A DNA stretch of 64,000 bases from VAYN01 sp964540905 (GTDB lineage Bacteria > Actinomycetota > Thermoleophilia > Solirubrobacterales > 70-9): contig CAZIOS010000004.1 of assembly GCA_964540905.1 (NCBI GenBank), positions 62,001 to 126,000 of the forward strand, read 5' to 3'. The position numbers and the translations under genes are program-made. The notes below the pieces were generated by a model that saw only the letters and a program-made list of their open reading frames with translations, did no database searches and had not been told where the DNA came from. How positions within the stretch are numbered: the stretch's first letter is position 1; every line of letters starts with the position of its first letter. This document shows, one piece after another, positions 24,717 through 34,282 of the stretch.

Positions 24717-25382
24717 TCAAAGCGGGAAGCCGCTGGTGACGTCGGCGATCGCCCAGTCGGCGCCGGCCTGGCGCTGCTGCTCGACCGTGTAGGCGCCGGT
24801 GGCGACGCCGACGACGCGGATGCCGGCGCCGTGGCCGGCAGCGACGTCGCGGGGGGTGTCGCCGACGGCGATCGTCGCCGCCGGGTCGAGCGGCGCGCCG
24901 GCGGCTTCGCCGCCGCGCTCGATCGCCCTCCTGGTCAGCTCGGTGCGGTCGCGCGAATCGGAGCCGTAGCCGCCGAAGGCGAAGAAGCGGTCGAGGTCGC
25001 CGCGGGCGAGCTTGATCCGGGCGGCCGGCTCGACGTTGCCGGTGACGATCCCGAGCAGGGCCCCGGCCGCGGCCAGCCGCGGCAGCAGCTGCTCGATCCC
25101 CGGCATCACCCGGTACCCCTGCGACTCTGCGACGGCGTCGGCGAGGTGGCTGAGGTAGCCGGCGATCGCCGCCGCCCGCTCGGCCTCGCTGGCGTCGCGG
25201 CCGATCACCTCGCGGAAGACGATCGCGGCGATTTCGGGGTCGGTCATCCCCGCCCTGGTGTGTTCCCCGATGTTGGCGTCGACCCCGTGCAGCTCGCGGA
25301 AGGTGCGCTGCCAGGCGACCGCGCCGGCGCCGCCGGTCACCAGCAGGGTCCCGTCGATGTCGAAGAGGACGGTGGAGATCAA
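24717..25382 (-). CDS. HAD-superfamily phosphatase (phosphoglycolate phosphatase-like)
   Basis: The 221-residue enzyme has motif I DIDGTL (residues 8-13), motif II in GIVTGN and motif IV VGDTPRDVAAG. A cap domain at about 20-90 places it with Gph-like phosphatases. The start is TTG 25382, overlapping the cydB stop (TTGA). It is the last gene of the cydA-cydB run, though a functional link is unclear. Confidence 0.88.
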   Translation of the reverse strand: MISTVLFDIDGTLLVTGGAGAVAWQRTFRELHGVDANIGEHTRAGMTDPEIAAIVFREVIGRDASEAERAAAIAGYLSHLADAVAESQGYRVMPGIEQLLPRLAAAGALLGIVTGNVEPAARIKLARGDLDRFFAFGGYGSDSRDRTELTRRAIERGGEAAGAPLDPAATIAVGDTPRDVAAGHGAGIRVVGVATGAYTVEQQRQAGADWAIADVTSGFPL

Positions 25383-26377
25383 TGCTCGAGCAGGTCGCGC
25401 TGAGTGAGCGTGTAGAGCAGGCCGAGGGCGGGCAGGACGAGGACGGCGGCGATCGCGAAGACGACGAAGACGACGTCCAGGGTCGGGTCCGGGGCCGCCG
25501 CCTGGTCGATCCGCAGACTGGTCGGCAGCAGATAAGGGAACTGGGCGACGCCCCAGCCCCAGATCACGGCGACGACGGCGCCGGCGGCGAGCGGGCGCAG
25601 CGGGCGGCGGCCGCCGCGCAGCAGCACGATCAGCAGGCCGAGCCCGCAGAGGGCGGAGAGGATCACCAGCGGCAGCCCCTGGTCGACGAGGCGGTCGAAG
25701 ATGTAGCGCGCTTCGGCGTGCAGCTCGACCAGGCCGAGGGCGGCGGCGACGCCGGCGACCAGCGCCGCCGCCAGCGCCCGGCGCACGAAATAGCGCTCGA
25801 GGCCGTCGTCGCCAGCGCGGCGGGAGTCGCCGACGAGGAAGACGGCGGAGAGGTAGGCGCCGGTGGCGACGAACATCGCCCCGCTCAGCAGCGGCAGCGG
25901 CGCCAGCCAGCTCGAGAAGGGGGCGCCGTCGCCGCCGGCGGGGACGTTGCAGGCGGCGATCGCGCCAGCCACGGTGCCCATGAAGAACGGGGTCAGGACC
26001 GAGGAGAGGGCGAAGGTCGCCCCCGCCGCGCGCCGGGCCGAGAGCCGCTCGATCGACTTGCGGAAGGCGAAGCCGGAGCCGCGCAGGACGATCCCGACCG
26101 CGGCCAGCGCCAGCGGCACGTAGAGCGTCGTCATCACGGCGCTGAAGGCGGGCGGGAAGGCGGTCCAGAGGACGACGAGGATGAAGATCAGCCAGACGTG
26201 GTTGGCCTCCCAGACCGGGGTCAGCGAGCGCTGGATCAGCGCCCGCGGCCGCTCGCCGCGAACGTCGCCGCCGGCGAGCAGGTCCCAGAGCCCGCCGCCG
26301 AAGTCGGCCCCCCCGAACAGCGCGTAGAACGTCGCCCCGACCCAGAGGATCGCCGCGGCGGCGTCGGCCCGGCTCAC
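25379..26377 (-). CDS. cydB: Cytochrome d (bd-type) ubiquinol oxidase subunit II
   Basis: The 332-residue membrane protein has about eight hydrophobic segments. It carries the family hallmarks YALFGGADFGGGLWDLL, PVWEANHVWLIF and AFPPAFS near the N-terminus. It binds quinol-oxidase subunit I and completes the oxygen-reducing complex. The GTG start overlaps the cydA stop. No CydX-like short gene was found. Confidence 0.93.
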   Translation of the reverse strand: MSRADAAAAILWVGATFYALFGGADFGGGLWDLLAGGDVRGERPRALIQRSLTPVWEANHVWLIFILVVLWTAFPPAFSAVMTTLYVPLALAAVGIVLRGSGFAFRKSIERLSARRAAGATFALSSVLTPFFMGTVAGAIAACNVPAGGDGAPFSSWLAPLPLLSGAMFVATGAYLSAVFLVGDSRRAGDDGLERYFVRRALAAALVAGVAAALGLVELHAEARYIFDRLVDQGLPLVILSALCGLGLLIVLLRGGRRPLRPLAAGAVVAVIWGWGVAQFPYLLPTSLRIDQAAAPDPTLDVVFVVFAIAAVLVLPALGLLYTLTQRDLLEH

Positions 26378-27771
26378 GCCGTCGCCTCCCCGGCGCCGGG
26401 CGGCGCGTAAGGCCCGCCTGCCTCCGGCTCCACCCCGCCCTCGCGCCAGCGGCGCGACATCGAGCGCAGGACCAGGATCGCGATCGTCCCGATCGTCGCG
26501 TAGAGCAGCAGGACCAGGCCGAAGCTGAACCAGAGCCCGTGCGCCGGCGTCACCGCTTCGGAGGTGCGCATGTAGCCCTGGACGATCCAGGGCTGGCGGC
26601 CGACCTCGGTGACGATCCAGCCGCACCAGAGCGAGAGGATCGCCGCCGCGCCGGAGATCGCCACCGCGCGCAGGAACCAGGGCGTCTTCGGGATGTCGCG
26701 CCGTTTCCACCAGACCCACAGCACCCAGATCCCGAGCAGGATCATCAGGCTGCAGATCCCGATCATCGTGTCGAAGGCGAGGTGCAGCAACGTGTTCGCC
26801 GGCGGCCGTTCGTCGGGGGGGATCGAGTTGAGGCCGGTCACCTTGGTGCTGGTGCTGAAGCCGACCAGGAAGGAGTCGAGCCCGGGGATCGGGATCGCCA
26901 GCTTGACCCCGTCGTGGGAGGTGCAGATCCCGCCCACGTACTCGGTCTCGTCCTCTCCCGTCTTCTGCACGCACTCCATGCCGGCGAACTTGGCCGGCTG
27001 GTTGTGGGCGACGGCACGGGCGGCGGTGTCGCCGACGAGGAACTGCAGCGGCGCCGCGATCAGGCCGATCGTCAGCGGGATCAGCAGCCCCAGCCGGTGC
27101 AGGCGGTCGCGGCGGCCTTTCAGCATCCCGGTGGCGTAGATCGAGGCGACGAGGAAGCCGACGACGATGTAGGCGGCGAGGATCATGTGCGGCACCTCGT
27201 AGCCGGTCGCCGGGTTGAACAGGACCTTGACCGGATCGGTGTCGACGACCTTGCCCGCCGCGTTCAGCGTGAACCCCTGCGGCTGGTTCATCCAGGAGTT
27301 GGCGGCGACGACGGCGAAGGCGCCGCCGATCCCGGTGACGAACATCGGCACCCCGGACCAGAAGTGGGCCCAGCCGGAGAGCCGCTTCCAGCCGTAGATG
27401 TAGATCGCCAGGAAGATCGCCTCGAGGAAGAAGAAGATGCCCTCGATCGCGAAGGCGACGCCGAAGGCGGCCCCGAAGCGGTCCATGAAGCGCGGCCAGA
27501 GCAGGCCGAACTCGAAGGTGAGGACGGTGCCGGTGACGGCGCCGACGGCGAAGGTCACCGCCATCGCCTTCGACCAGCGTTTGGCCAGCTCCATCGCCGC
27601 CTCGTCGCCGCGTTTGAGGCCGATGTAGTTGGCGACCAGGATCGTCGCCGGCAGAGCGACGCCGAGGCAGGAGAGGACGATGTGGAAGCCGAGCGTGAAG
27701 GCCATCTGCTCGCGGGCGGCGAGCAGGTTGGATGCCGACGCGGCCAGTGGGAGCGCGTCGGGCGAGATCAT
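26374..27771 (-). CDS. cydA: Cytochrome d (bd-type) ubiquinol oxidase subunit I
   Basis: The 465-residue haem-bearing subunit has the early LAAREQMAFTLGFHI segment, with a histidine for haem b595. The quinol (Q) loop around residues 255-315 is of the short type, and the family motif GRQPWIVQGYMRT is present. A fully reduced complex would use O2 with high affinity. TAGGGT lies eight bases before the ATG. It heads cydA-cydB-HAD, each joined by four-base overlaps. Confidence 0.95.
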   Translation of the reverse strand: MISPDALPLAASASNLLAAREQMAFTLGFHIVLSCLGVALPATILVANYIGLKRGDEAAMELAKRWSKAMAVTFAVGAVTGTVLTFEFGLLWPRFMDRFGAAFGVAFAIEGIFFFLEAIFLAIYIYGWKRLSGWAHFWSGVPMFVTGIGGAFAVVAANSWMNQPQGFTLNAAGKVVDTDPVKVLFNPATGYEVPHMILAAYIVVGFLVASIYATGMLKGRRDRLHRLGLLIPLTIGLIAAPLQFLVGDTAARAVAHNQPAKFAGMECVQKTGEDETEYVGGICTSHDGVKLAIPIPGLDSFLVGFSTSTKVTGLNSIPPDERPPANTLLHLAFDTMIGICSLMILLGIWVLWVWWKRRDIPKTPWFLRAVAISGAAAILSLWCGWIVTEVGRQPWIVQGYMRTSEAVTPAHGLWFSFGLVLLLYATIGTIAILVLRSMSRRWREGGVEPEAGGPYAPPGAGEATA

Positions 27772-27782
27772 GGCGCCGGACC

Positions 27783-29423
27783 CTATTCCCCGCGGCGGGC
27801 GTGCCGGTAGCGGCGGATCAGCGCGTTGGTGGAGCTGTCGTGGCGCAGCTTCGGCTCATCGTCGGCCTCGAGCTCGGGGATGATCGCGACCGCCAGGACC
27901 TTGCCCAGCTCGACCCCCCACTGGTCGAAGGAGTCGATCCCCCAGACCGCCCCCTGGGTGAAGACGCTGTGCTCGTAGAGGGCGACCAGGGCGCCGAGGG
28001 TCTCGGGGTCGAGGCGCTCGGCGAGGATCGTGTTCGAGGGCCGGTTGCCCTCCATCACCCGGTGCGGGACGACCGCCTCGGGCGTGCCCTCGGCCCGCAC
28101 CTGCTCGGGCGTTTTGCCGAAGGCGAGCGCCTCGCCCTGGGCGAAGACGTTGGACATCAGCAGGTCGTGGTGGTTGCCGAGCGGGTTGTTGGAGTGGGCG
28201 AAGCCGATGAAGTCAGCGGGGATCAGCCGCGTGCCCTGGTGGATCAGCTGGTAGAAGGAGTGCTGGCCGTTGGTGCCCGGCTCGCCCCAGTAGATCGCGC
28301 CGGTGTCGTAGTCGACCCGGGCGCCGTCGACGCTGACGTGCTTGCCGTTGGACTCCATCGTCAGCTGCTGCAGGTAGGCGGGAAAGCGGTGCAGGTACTG
28401 GTCGTAGGGAAAGACGCCGCTGGTCTGGGCGCCGAAGAAGTCGGAGTACCAGACCGCCAGCAGCCCCATCAGCGCCGGCAGGTTGGCGCCCAGCGGGGTC
28501 TCGCGGAAGTGCTCGTCCATCGCGTGGAAGCCGGCCAGCATCTCGGCGAAGCGGGCGGGGCCGATCGCCAGCATCGTCGAGAGCCCGATCGCCGAGTCCA
28601 TCGAGTAGCGGCCGCCGACCCACTCCCAGAAGCCGAACATGTTGTCGGTATCGATGCCGAACTTCGACACCTCCTCGGCGTTGGTGGAGACGGCGACGAA
28701 GTGCTTGGCGACCGCCGCCTCGTCTCCCCCCAGTCCCGCCAGGGACCATTCACGCGCGGTTCTCGCGTTGGTCATCGTCTCCAGCGTCGTGAAGGTCTTG
28801 GAGGAGATCACGAACAGGGTCTCGGCCGGGTCGAGGTCGCGGGTGGACTCGGCGAAGTCGGTGCCGTCGACGTTGGAGACGAAGCGGAACGTCAGCTCGC
28901 GGCGGCTGTAGTGGCGCAGCGCCTCGTAAGCCATCACCGGGCCGAGGTCGGAACCGCCGATGCCGACGTTGATCACGTTGCGGATCGGCCTGCCGGTGTG
29001 GCCGAGCCACTCGCCGGAGCGGACCCGCTCGCAGAAGGCGCCCATCCGGTCCAGCGTCTCGTGCACCTCCTTGACCACGTCGACGCCGTCGACCACGAGC
29101 GAGCGGTTGCGCGGCATCCGCAGCGCCACGTGCAGCACCGCGCGGTCCTCGGAGACGTTGATGTGCTCGCCGCGGAACATCGCTTCGCGCCGGCTCTCGA
29201 CCCCGCGCTGGCGGGCCAGCTCGCCGAGCAGGAGCAGGGTCTCGTCGGTGACCCGGTTCTTGGAGAAGTCGAGGTAGAGGCCGGCGCCGTCGGCGACCAG
29301 GCGCTCGCCGCGCTCGGGGTCGGCATCGAAGAGGTCCCGCAGGTGGGTGCCGCCGATCTTCTCGTAGTGGGCCTGCAGCTCGGCCCAGGCGGGGAGCTCG
29401 CGCAGCGGCGCCAGCTCGCTCAA
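27783..29423 (-). CDS. pgi: Glucose-6-phosphate isomerase
   Basis: The 546-residue enzyme has VISSKTFTTLETM, FWEWVGGRYSMDSAIG and a C-terminal Lys region (QLIHQGTRLIPADFIGF), all characteristic of Pgi. It interconverts glucose-6-phosphate and fructose-6-phosphate, linking glycolysis to the pentose-phosphate genes around it. The start is TTG, overlapping the transaldolase stop (TTGA), so expression is probably coupled within tkt-tal-pgi. Confidence 0.95.
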   Translation of the reverse strand: MSELAPLRELPAWAELQAHYEKIGGTHLRDLFDADPERGERLVADGAGLYLDFSKNRVTDETLLLLGELARQRGVESRREAMFRGEHINVSEDRAVLHVALRMPRNRSLVVDGVDVVKEVHETLDRMGAFCERVRSGEWLGHTGRPIRNVINVGIGGSDLGPVMAYEALRHYSRRELTFRFVSNVDGTDFAESTRDLDPAETLFVISSKTFTTLETMTNARTAREWSLAGLGGDEAAVAKHFVAVSTNAEEVSKFGIDTDNMFGFWEWVGGRYSMDSAIGLSTMLAIGPARFAEMLAGFHAMDEHFRETPLGANLPALMGLLAVWYSDFFGAQTSGVFPYDQYLHRFPAYLQQLTMESNGKHVSVDGARVDYDTGAIYWGEPGTNGQHSFYQLIHQGTRLIPADFIGFAHSNNPLGNHHDLLMSNVFAQGEALAFGKTPEQVRAEGTPEAVVPHRVMEGNRPSNTILAERLDPETLGALVALYEHSVFTQGAVWGIDSFDQWGVELGKVLAVAIIPELEADDEPKLRHDSSTNALIRRYRHARRGE

Positions 29424-30499
29424 GACGCCGCGACCCCGCGCTGGGACTCGATCGACTTCAGCAGCTCTTCCCAGGACTTGTTGAAGCTCTGCTTGCCCTC
29501 CTCCTGGAGGCGCGCCGCCAGCGCCGCGACGTCGATCCCGGCCGTCCCGAACTCCTTCAGCACCTGCTCGGAGTTGCCGCCGTCGGGCGGGAAGAGCTCG
29601 CCGACCTCGCCGTGGTCGGCGAACGCCAGCAGGGTCGGCTCCGGCATCGTGTTGACGGTGAAGGGGGCGGCAAAGGCCTCGATGTAGAGGGTGTCGGAGG
29701 CGTCGGGGTCCTTGGTGCCGGTGCTGGCCCAGAGCAGCCGCTGCGGCCGCGCGCCCTCGTTCATCAGCCGCAGCCAGCGGTCGGAGTCGAGCAGCTCGCG
29801 GTAGGCGCGGTGGACGCGGCCGCCGACGGCGATGCCGAGCCGGTTGACGAGCTCGCCCGACACCTCCTTGGCGACGGCGACGTCCCAGCGGCTCATGAAG
29901 ATCGAGGCGACCGAGGCGACGGCGGGGTCGAGCCCGGCCTCGATCCTCCGTTCGATGCCCTTCATATAGGCCTCGGCGGCACCGAGGTACTGCTGGTCGT
30001 CGAAGAGCAGGGTGACGTTGACGGGGATGCCGGCGAAGATCGACTCCTCGATCGCGGCCCGCCCGGCCTCGGTGCCGGGGATCTTGATGAAGAGGTTCTC
30101 GCGCTCGGCCTTGGCGTGGAGCGTCGCCGCCTGCGCGATCGTCGCCGCGGCGTCGTCGGCGAGCAGCGGCGAGACCTCGAGCGAGACGAAGCCGTCGACG
30201 CCGTCGCTGCGCCGGTGGACGCCGGCGAAGAGGTCGGCGGCGTCGCGCAGGTCGGCCAGCGCCAGCTCGAAGAAGATCTGCTCGTCGGCGCTGCCGGCGG
30301 CGGTCAGCTCGGCGATCTGCGCGTCGTAGGCGTCGCCGCCGGAGATCGCCTTGTCGAAGATCGTCGGGTTCGAGGTCAGGCCGGTGACCGAGAGCTCCTC
30401 GATGTAGCCCTGCAGCACCCCCTCGGCCAGCATCGTCCGGGTGATGTTGTCGAGCCAGAGGCTCTGGCCCAGCTGGTGCAGTCGTGCGGTCGGCTTCAC
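29420..30499 (-). CDS. tal: Transaldolase
   Basis: The 359-residue protein is the long actinobacterial form. GLTSNPTIFDKAIS, FIKIPGT (the Schiff-base Lys) and SVASIFMSRWDVAV identify it. It transfers dihydroxyacetone units in the non-oxidative pentose-phosphate pathway. The GTG start at 30499 is supported by AAGGGGG eight bases upstream and by the conserved N-terminus KPTARLHQLGQSLWLDNI. It sits 11 bases after tkt. Confidence 0.95.
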   Translation of the reverse strand: MKPTARLHQLGQSLWLDNITRTMLAEGVLQGYIEELSVTGLTSNPTIFDKAISGGDAYDAQIAELTAAGSADEQIFFELALADLRDAADLFAGVHRRSDGVDGFVSLEVSPLLADDAAATIAQAATLHAKAERENLFIKIPGTEAGRAAIEESIFAGIPVNVTLLFDDQQYLGAAEAYMKGIERRIEAGLDPAVASVASIFMSRWDVAVAKEVSGELVNRLGIAVGGRVHRAYRELLDSDRWLRLMNEGARPQRLLWASTGTKDPDASDTLYIEAFAAPFTVNTMPEPTLLAFADHGEVGELFPPDGGNSEQVLKEFGTAGIDVAALAARLQEEGKQSFNKSWEELLKSIESQRGVAAS

Positions 30500-30510
30500 G
30501 GGCGACCCCC

Positions 30511-32577
30511 TTAGGTCGTTGACGAATTGACGGTCGCGCGCTCGGCGACCTCGCGCGCCACCCTGGCGACCTCGTCCGGGGTGAACCCGAACTCGGCCTC
30601 GACGTCGGCGAACGGCGCCGACTGGCCGAAGGTGCGCATGCCGACGATCTCGCCGGCGAGCCCGACGTAGCGCTCCCAACCCTGCGTCGCCGCCTCCTCG
30701 ATCGCGACCCGGGCGCTGACGGCGGGCGGCAGCACCGAGTCGCGGTACTCGGCGTCCTGGCGGTCGAAGATCTCCCAGCAGGGCAGGCTGACGACGCGCG
30801 AGCGGATGCCTTCGCCGCCGAGCGTCTCGTGGGCGCCCAGCGCCAGCTGGACCTCGCTGCCGGTGGCGATCAGGATCAGCTCCGGCTCGCCCTCGCAGTC
30901 GGCGAGCACGTAGCCGCCGCGGCGCAACCCCTCGGCGCCGGCGTAGCGGGAGCGGTCGAAGATCGGCACGTTCTGGCGGGTCAGGACCAGCGCCACCGGG
31001 TTGTGGGTGCGCTCGACCGCGAGCCGCCAGGCCTCGGCGACCTCGTTGGCGTCGGCGGGCCGGATCACGTCGAGGTGCGGCATCGCCCGCAGCGAGGCCA
31101 GCTGCTCGATCGGCTGGTGGGTGGGGCCGTCCTCGCCGAGCCCGATCGAGTCGTGGGTGAAGAGGTGGATCACCGGCAGCTCCATCAACGCCGAGAGCCG
31201 GATCCCGGGGCGGCCGTAGTCGGAGAAGGTGAGGTAGGTCGACCACAGTGGCCGCAGCTTGCTGAGCGAGAGGCCGTTGCAGGCCGCGGCGGCGGCGTGT
31301 TCGCGGATCCCGAAGTGGATCTGGCGGCCGTTGAAGCTGCCGGGCTCGAAGTTGACGGCGCCGTCGAAGTCGAGCCGGACCGAGGTCGAGTCGGTGAGGT
31401 CGGCGGAGCCGGAGAGCATCCACGGCACCCGCTCGGCGATCGCGTTCTGGACCTTGTTGGAAGCCTTGCGGGTGGCGAGGCCCTTCTCTTCGTCGGGCTC
31501 GAAGGAGGGGATCGCGCCGTCCCAGCCGTCGGGCAGCGCCCGCCGCTGCATCGTCTCGATCTCCGCCGCCAGGCCGGCGTTGGCGGCGGCGAAGGAGTCG
31601 AGCCGCTGCTGCCAGGCGGCGCGCAGCTCGGCGCCGCGCCTGCCGATGCCGGCGTCGAAGTGCTCGCGGACGCCGTCGGGGACGAGGAACTGGGCGTCCT
31701 CGGGCCAGCCGTAGGCGCGCTTGGTGAGCTTCACCTCCTCCTCGCCGAGCGGTTCGCCGTGGGCGGCCTCGGTGTCCTGCTTGTTCGGCGAGCCCCAGCC
31801 GATGTGGCTGTCGACGACGATCAGGGTCGGGCGGCCGCGCTCGGCCTTGAACGCCTCGAAGGCGCGGGCGAGCAGGCCGGTGTCGTTGGCGTCGCCGACC
31901 CGCAGCACGTTCCAGCCGTAGCCCTCGAAGCGGCTGAGGACGTCGTCGCCGTAGGCGAGGCTGGTGGCGCCGTCGATCGTGATGTGGTTGTTGTCGTAGA
32001 GCCAGCAGAGGTTGTCGAGCTGGAGGTGGCCGGCGAGCGAGGCGGACTCGTGCGAGACGCCCTCCATCAGGCAGCCGTCGCCGGCCAGCGCGTAGACGTC
32101 GAAGTCGAAGAGCTCGGCGCCGAAGCGCTCGGCCTGCCACTTCGAGGCCAGCGCCATCCCGACCGAGGTCGCGATCCCCTGGCCGAGCGGCCCGGTCGTG
32201 GTCTCGACGCCGGAGGTCCAGCGGTACTCGGGGTGGCCCGGCGTGCGCGAGTGCAGCTGCCGGAACTCTTCGATCTCGTGCAGGCTGACCGCGGGCTCGT
32301 CCTGGACCTCGTAGTCGGCGTCGACGCGGCGGACGCCGGCCAGGTGCAGCATCGAGTAGAGCAGCATCGAGGCGTGGCCGGCGGAGAGCACGAAGCGGTC
32401 GCGGTTGGGCCAGACCGGGTCGGCGGGGTCGTAGCGGAGGTGGTTCTGCCAGAGCTCGTAGGCGACCGGGGCCATCGACATCGGCGTCCCCGGGTGGCCG
32501 GAGTTGGCCTTCTCGACGGCGTCGATCGAGAGGGTGCGAATCGTGTCGATGCAGAGCGTGTCGATGTCCTGGCCCAT
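30511..32577 (-). CDS. tkt: Transketolase
   Basis: The 688-residue thiamine-diphosphate enzyme has KANSGHPGTPMSMAP, the GDGCLMEGVSHE cofactor motif, DDGPTHQPIEQLASLR and a C-terminal domain. It moves two-carbon units between sugar phosphates. It heads the tkt-tal-pgi operon. TAGGAT is 12 bases before the ATG, so the mRNA leader would be only a few bases. It is divergent from the HipBA-like module. Confidence 0.96.
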   Translation of the reverse strand: MGQDIDTLCIDTIRTLSIDAVEKANSGHPGTPMSMAPVAYELWQNHLRYDPADPVWPNRDRFVLSAGHASMLLYSMLHLAGVRRVDADYEVQDEPAVSLHEIEEFRQLHSRTPGHPEYRWTSGVETTTGPLGQGIATSVGMALASKWQAERFGAELFDFDVYALAGDGCLMEGVSHESASLAGHLQLDNLCWLYDNNHITIDGATSLAYGDDVLSRFEGYGWNVLRVGDANDTGLLARAFEAFKAERGRPTLIVVDSHIGWGSPNKQDTEAAHGEPLGEEEVKLTKRAYGWPEDAQFLVPDGVREHFDAGIGRRGAELRAAWQQRLDSFAAANAGLAAEIETMQRRALPDGWDGAIPSFEPDEEKGLATRKASNKVQNAIAERVPWMLSGSADLTDSTSVRLDFDGAVNFEPGSFNGRQIHFGIREHAAAAACNGLSLSKLRPLWSTYLTFSDYGRPGIRLSALMELPVIHLFTHDSIGLGEDGPTHQPIEQLASLRAMPHLDVIRPADANEVAEAWRLAVERTHNPVALVLTRQNVPIFDRSRYAGAEGLRRGGYVLADCEGEPELILIATGSEVQLALGAHETLGGEGIRSRVVSLPCWEIFDRQDAEYRDSVLPPAVSARVAIEEAATQGWERYVGLAGEIVGMRTFGQSAPFADVEAEFGFTPDEVARVAREVAERATVNSSTT

Positions 32578-32718
32578 GCGCGGTACCCGATCCTAGCCAC
32601 AACCGGCACCCGCCCGTCGAGGGCCTCCCCCGGGACGGCTCCAGGCTATGCGATCATGTTCTCTGCGAGCAAAATTTCGACATAAAAATTTCTATTTCAA
32701 GATGTTAGAGATAGTATA

Positions 32719-32737
32719 ATTTCGTTTATGGCGAAAT
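32719..32737. promoter_or_regulatory. Promoter and start-spanning palindrome of the HipBA-like module
   Basis: TATAAT at 32715-32720 lies seven bases before ATG 32728. ATTTCG and CGAAAT form a dyad centred on that ATG. The preceding 80 bases are strikingly AT-rich for this window, with repeated AAATTTC. This suggests an autorepressed, horizontally acquired module. Confidence 0.6.
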
Positions 32738-33060
32738 CATCGCATAATTACTCCCCACTGACGATCGAGGCGGCGAAGCTGCTGGGCGCGCGCATCCGGC
32801 TCGCCCGGCGGGAGCGGCGCTGGACCCTCGCGCAGCTCGCCGAGCGGGTCGGCGTCTCCCACGTGACGATGCGCAAGGTCGAGCGCGGCGACCCGAGCGT
32901 GCGGCTGGGCGCCGCCTTCGAGGCCGCCGCCGTGGCCGGCGTGCCCCTTTTCCACGAGGAGCGCTCGCGCCGCTCGCTCGAGGCCGCCCGGGTCGACGAC
33001 CGCCTCGCCGTCCTGCCCGAGCTGGTGCGCAGGCCGATCGAGGTCGACGATGACTTCTGA
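32728..33060 (+). CDS. HipB-like XRE antitoxin/regulator
   Basis: The 110-residue protein has a helix-turn-helix (LGARIRLARRERRWTLAQLAERVGVSHVTMRKVERGDPSVRLGAAF, about 19-65) as in HipB partners of HipA kinases. It overlaps the kinase gene by 11 bases. A palindrome centred on its start codon and TATAAT at leaderless distance suggest it represses itself. The antitoxin role follows from context. Confidence 0.85.
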   Translation: MAKSSHNYSPLTIEAAKLLGARIRLARRERRWTLAQLAERVGVSHVTMRKVERGDPSVRLGAAFEAAAVAGVPLFHEERSRRSLEAARVDDRLAVLPELVRRPIEVDDDF

Positions 33061-34282
33061 GCCGCGGCAGGCGTTCGTCTGGGCCTGGCTGCCGGGAGCG
33101 GCCGAGCCGGTCGTCGCCGGCCGGCTCGACGCCGACGGCCCGCTCGTCACCTTCACCTACGGGCGCAGCTATCTCGCCCGCGAGGACCGGATCCCGCTCT
33201 ACCTGCCGGAGCTGCCGCTGCGGCGCGGGCCGATCTCGCCCCTGGCCGGCGCGGTCGCCGGCTGCATCGCCGACGCCGCCCCCGACGCCTGGGGACAGCG
33301 GGTGATCCTCAACCACCGCCTCGGCGTGGCCGGCGCCGACACCGCCGACCTCGGCCTGATCACCTACCTGCTGGAGTCGGGCTCGGACCGGATCGGCGCC
33401 CTCGACTTCCAGGCCTCGGCGTCGGAGTACGTGCCGCGGGCCAAGGACCGGGCGACGCTGGCGCAGCTGGCGGAATCGGCGCGGCTGGTCGAGGAGGGGG
33501 TGCCGCTCCCGGCCGCGCTCGACCGGGCCCTGCTGCACGGCAGCTCGGTCGGCGGCGCCCGGCCGAAGGCGCTGCTGGACGCCGGCGAGCGCCGCCTGAT
33601 CGCCAAGTTCAGCTCGACCACCGACACCTACCCGGCCGTCAAGGGCGAGTTCGTGGCGATGGAGCTGGCGCGCCGGGCCGGGCTCGGGGTGGCGGCGGTG
33701 GAGCTGGCGCCGGTCGACGGCCGCGACGTCCTGCTGGTCGAGCGCTTCGACCGTCCCGGGCGGGGCGAGCGCCGGGCGATCGTCTCGGCGCTGACGATCC
33801 TCGGGCTCGACGAGAACGGCGCCCGCTACGCCAGCTACGCCGAGCTCGCGAACCTGGTCCGCGCCCGCTTCACCGATCCGGTCCCGACCCTGCGCGAGCT
33901 CTTCGCCCGGATCGCCTTCAACGTCCTCTGCGGCAACAGCGACGACCACGCCCGCAACCACGCGGCCTTCTGGGACGGCGCTGAACTGACCCTCACCCCC
34001 GCCTACGACGTCTGCCCGCAGCGCCGCGCCGGCGGCGAGACCACGCAGGCGATGATCATCGGCGCCGACGGCTACCGCTTCAGCCAGGTCGCCGGCTGCG
34101 TCGCGCGCGCCTCCACCTACATGCTCAGCGAGCCCGACGCGCGCGAGATCGTCGACCGCCAGATCGAAGTGATCGAGTCCCAGTGGGCGGAGGTCTGCGA
34201 GCTGGCGGGCCTGACCGAGGTCGAGCGCCGCTACTTCTGGCGGCGCCAGTTCCTCAACCCCTACGCGACCGAGGGCTACTGA
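33050..34282 (+). CDS. HipA-family serine/threonine kinase (toxin-like)
   Basis: The 410-residue protein has an N-terminal HipA_N1-like domain (FTYGRSYLAREDRIPLYLPELPL). The kinase part includes HGSSVGGARPKALL, LIAKFSS (ATP Lys), LLVERFDR, CGNSDDHARNHA (catalytic Asp) and LTPAYDVCP (metal site). All key residues are present, so it may be active. Known HipA phosphorylates glutamyl-tRNA synthetase; the target here is unknown. It is convergent with the kinase-propeller gene. Confidence 0.9.
   Translation: MTSEPRQAFVWAWLPGAAEPVVAGRLDADGPLVTFTYGRSYLAREDRIPLYLPELPLRRGPISPLAGAVAGCIADAAPDAWGQRVILNHRLGVAGADTADLGLITYLLESGSDRIGALDFQASASEYVPRAKDRATLAQLAESARLVEEGVPLPAALDRALLHGSSVGGARPKALLDAGERRLIAKFSSTTDTYPAVKGEFVAMELARRAGLGVAAVELAPVDGRDVLLVERFDRPGRGERRAIVSALTILGLDENGARYASYAELANLVRARFTDPVPTLRELFARIAFNVLCGNSDDHARNHAAFWDGAELTLTPAYDVCPQRRAGGETTQAMIIGADGYRFSQVAGCVARASTYMLSEPDAREIVDRQIEVIESQWAEVCELAGLTEVERRYFWRRQFLNPYATEGY

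Noticed and set aside
29420..32602. Very long leftward frame joining transaldolase with text antisense-shifted to transketolase
   Set aside because: Only the last 359 codons match transaldolase; the rest is the transketolase gene read in the wrong frame.
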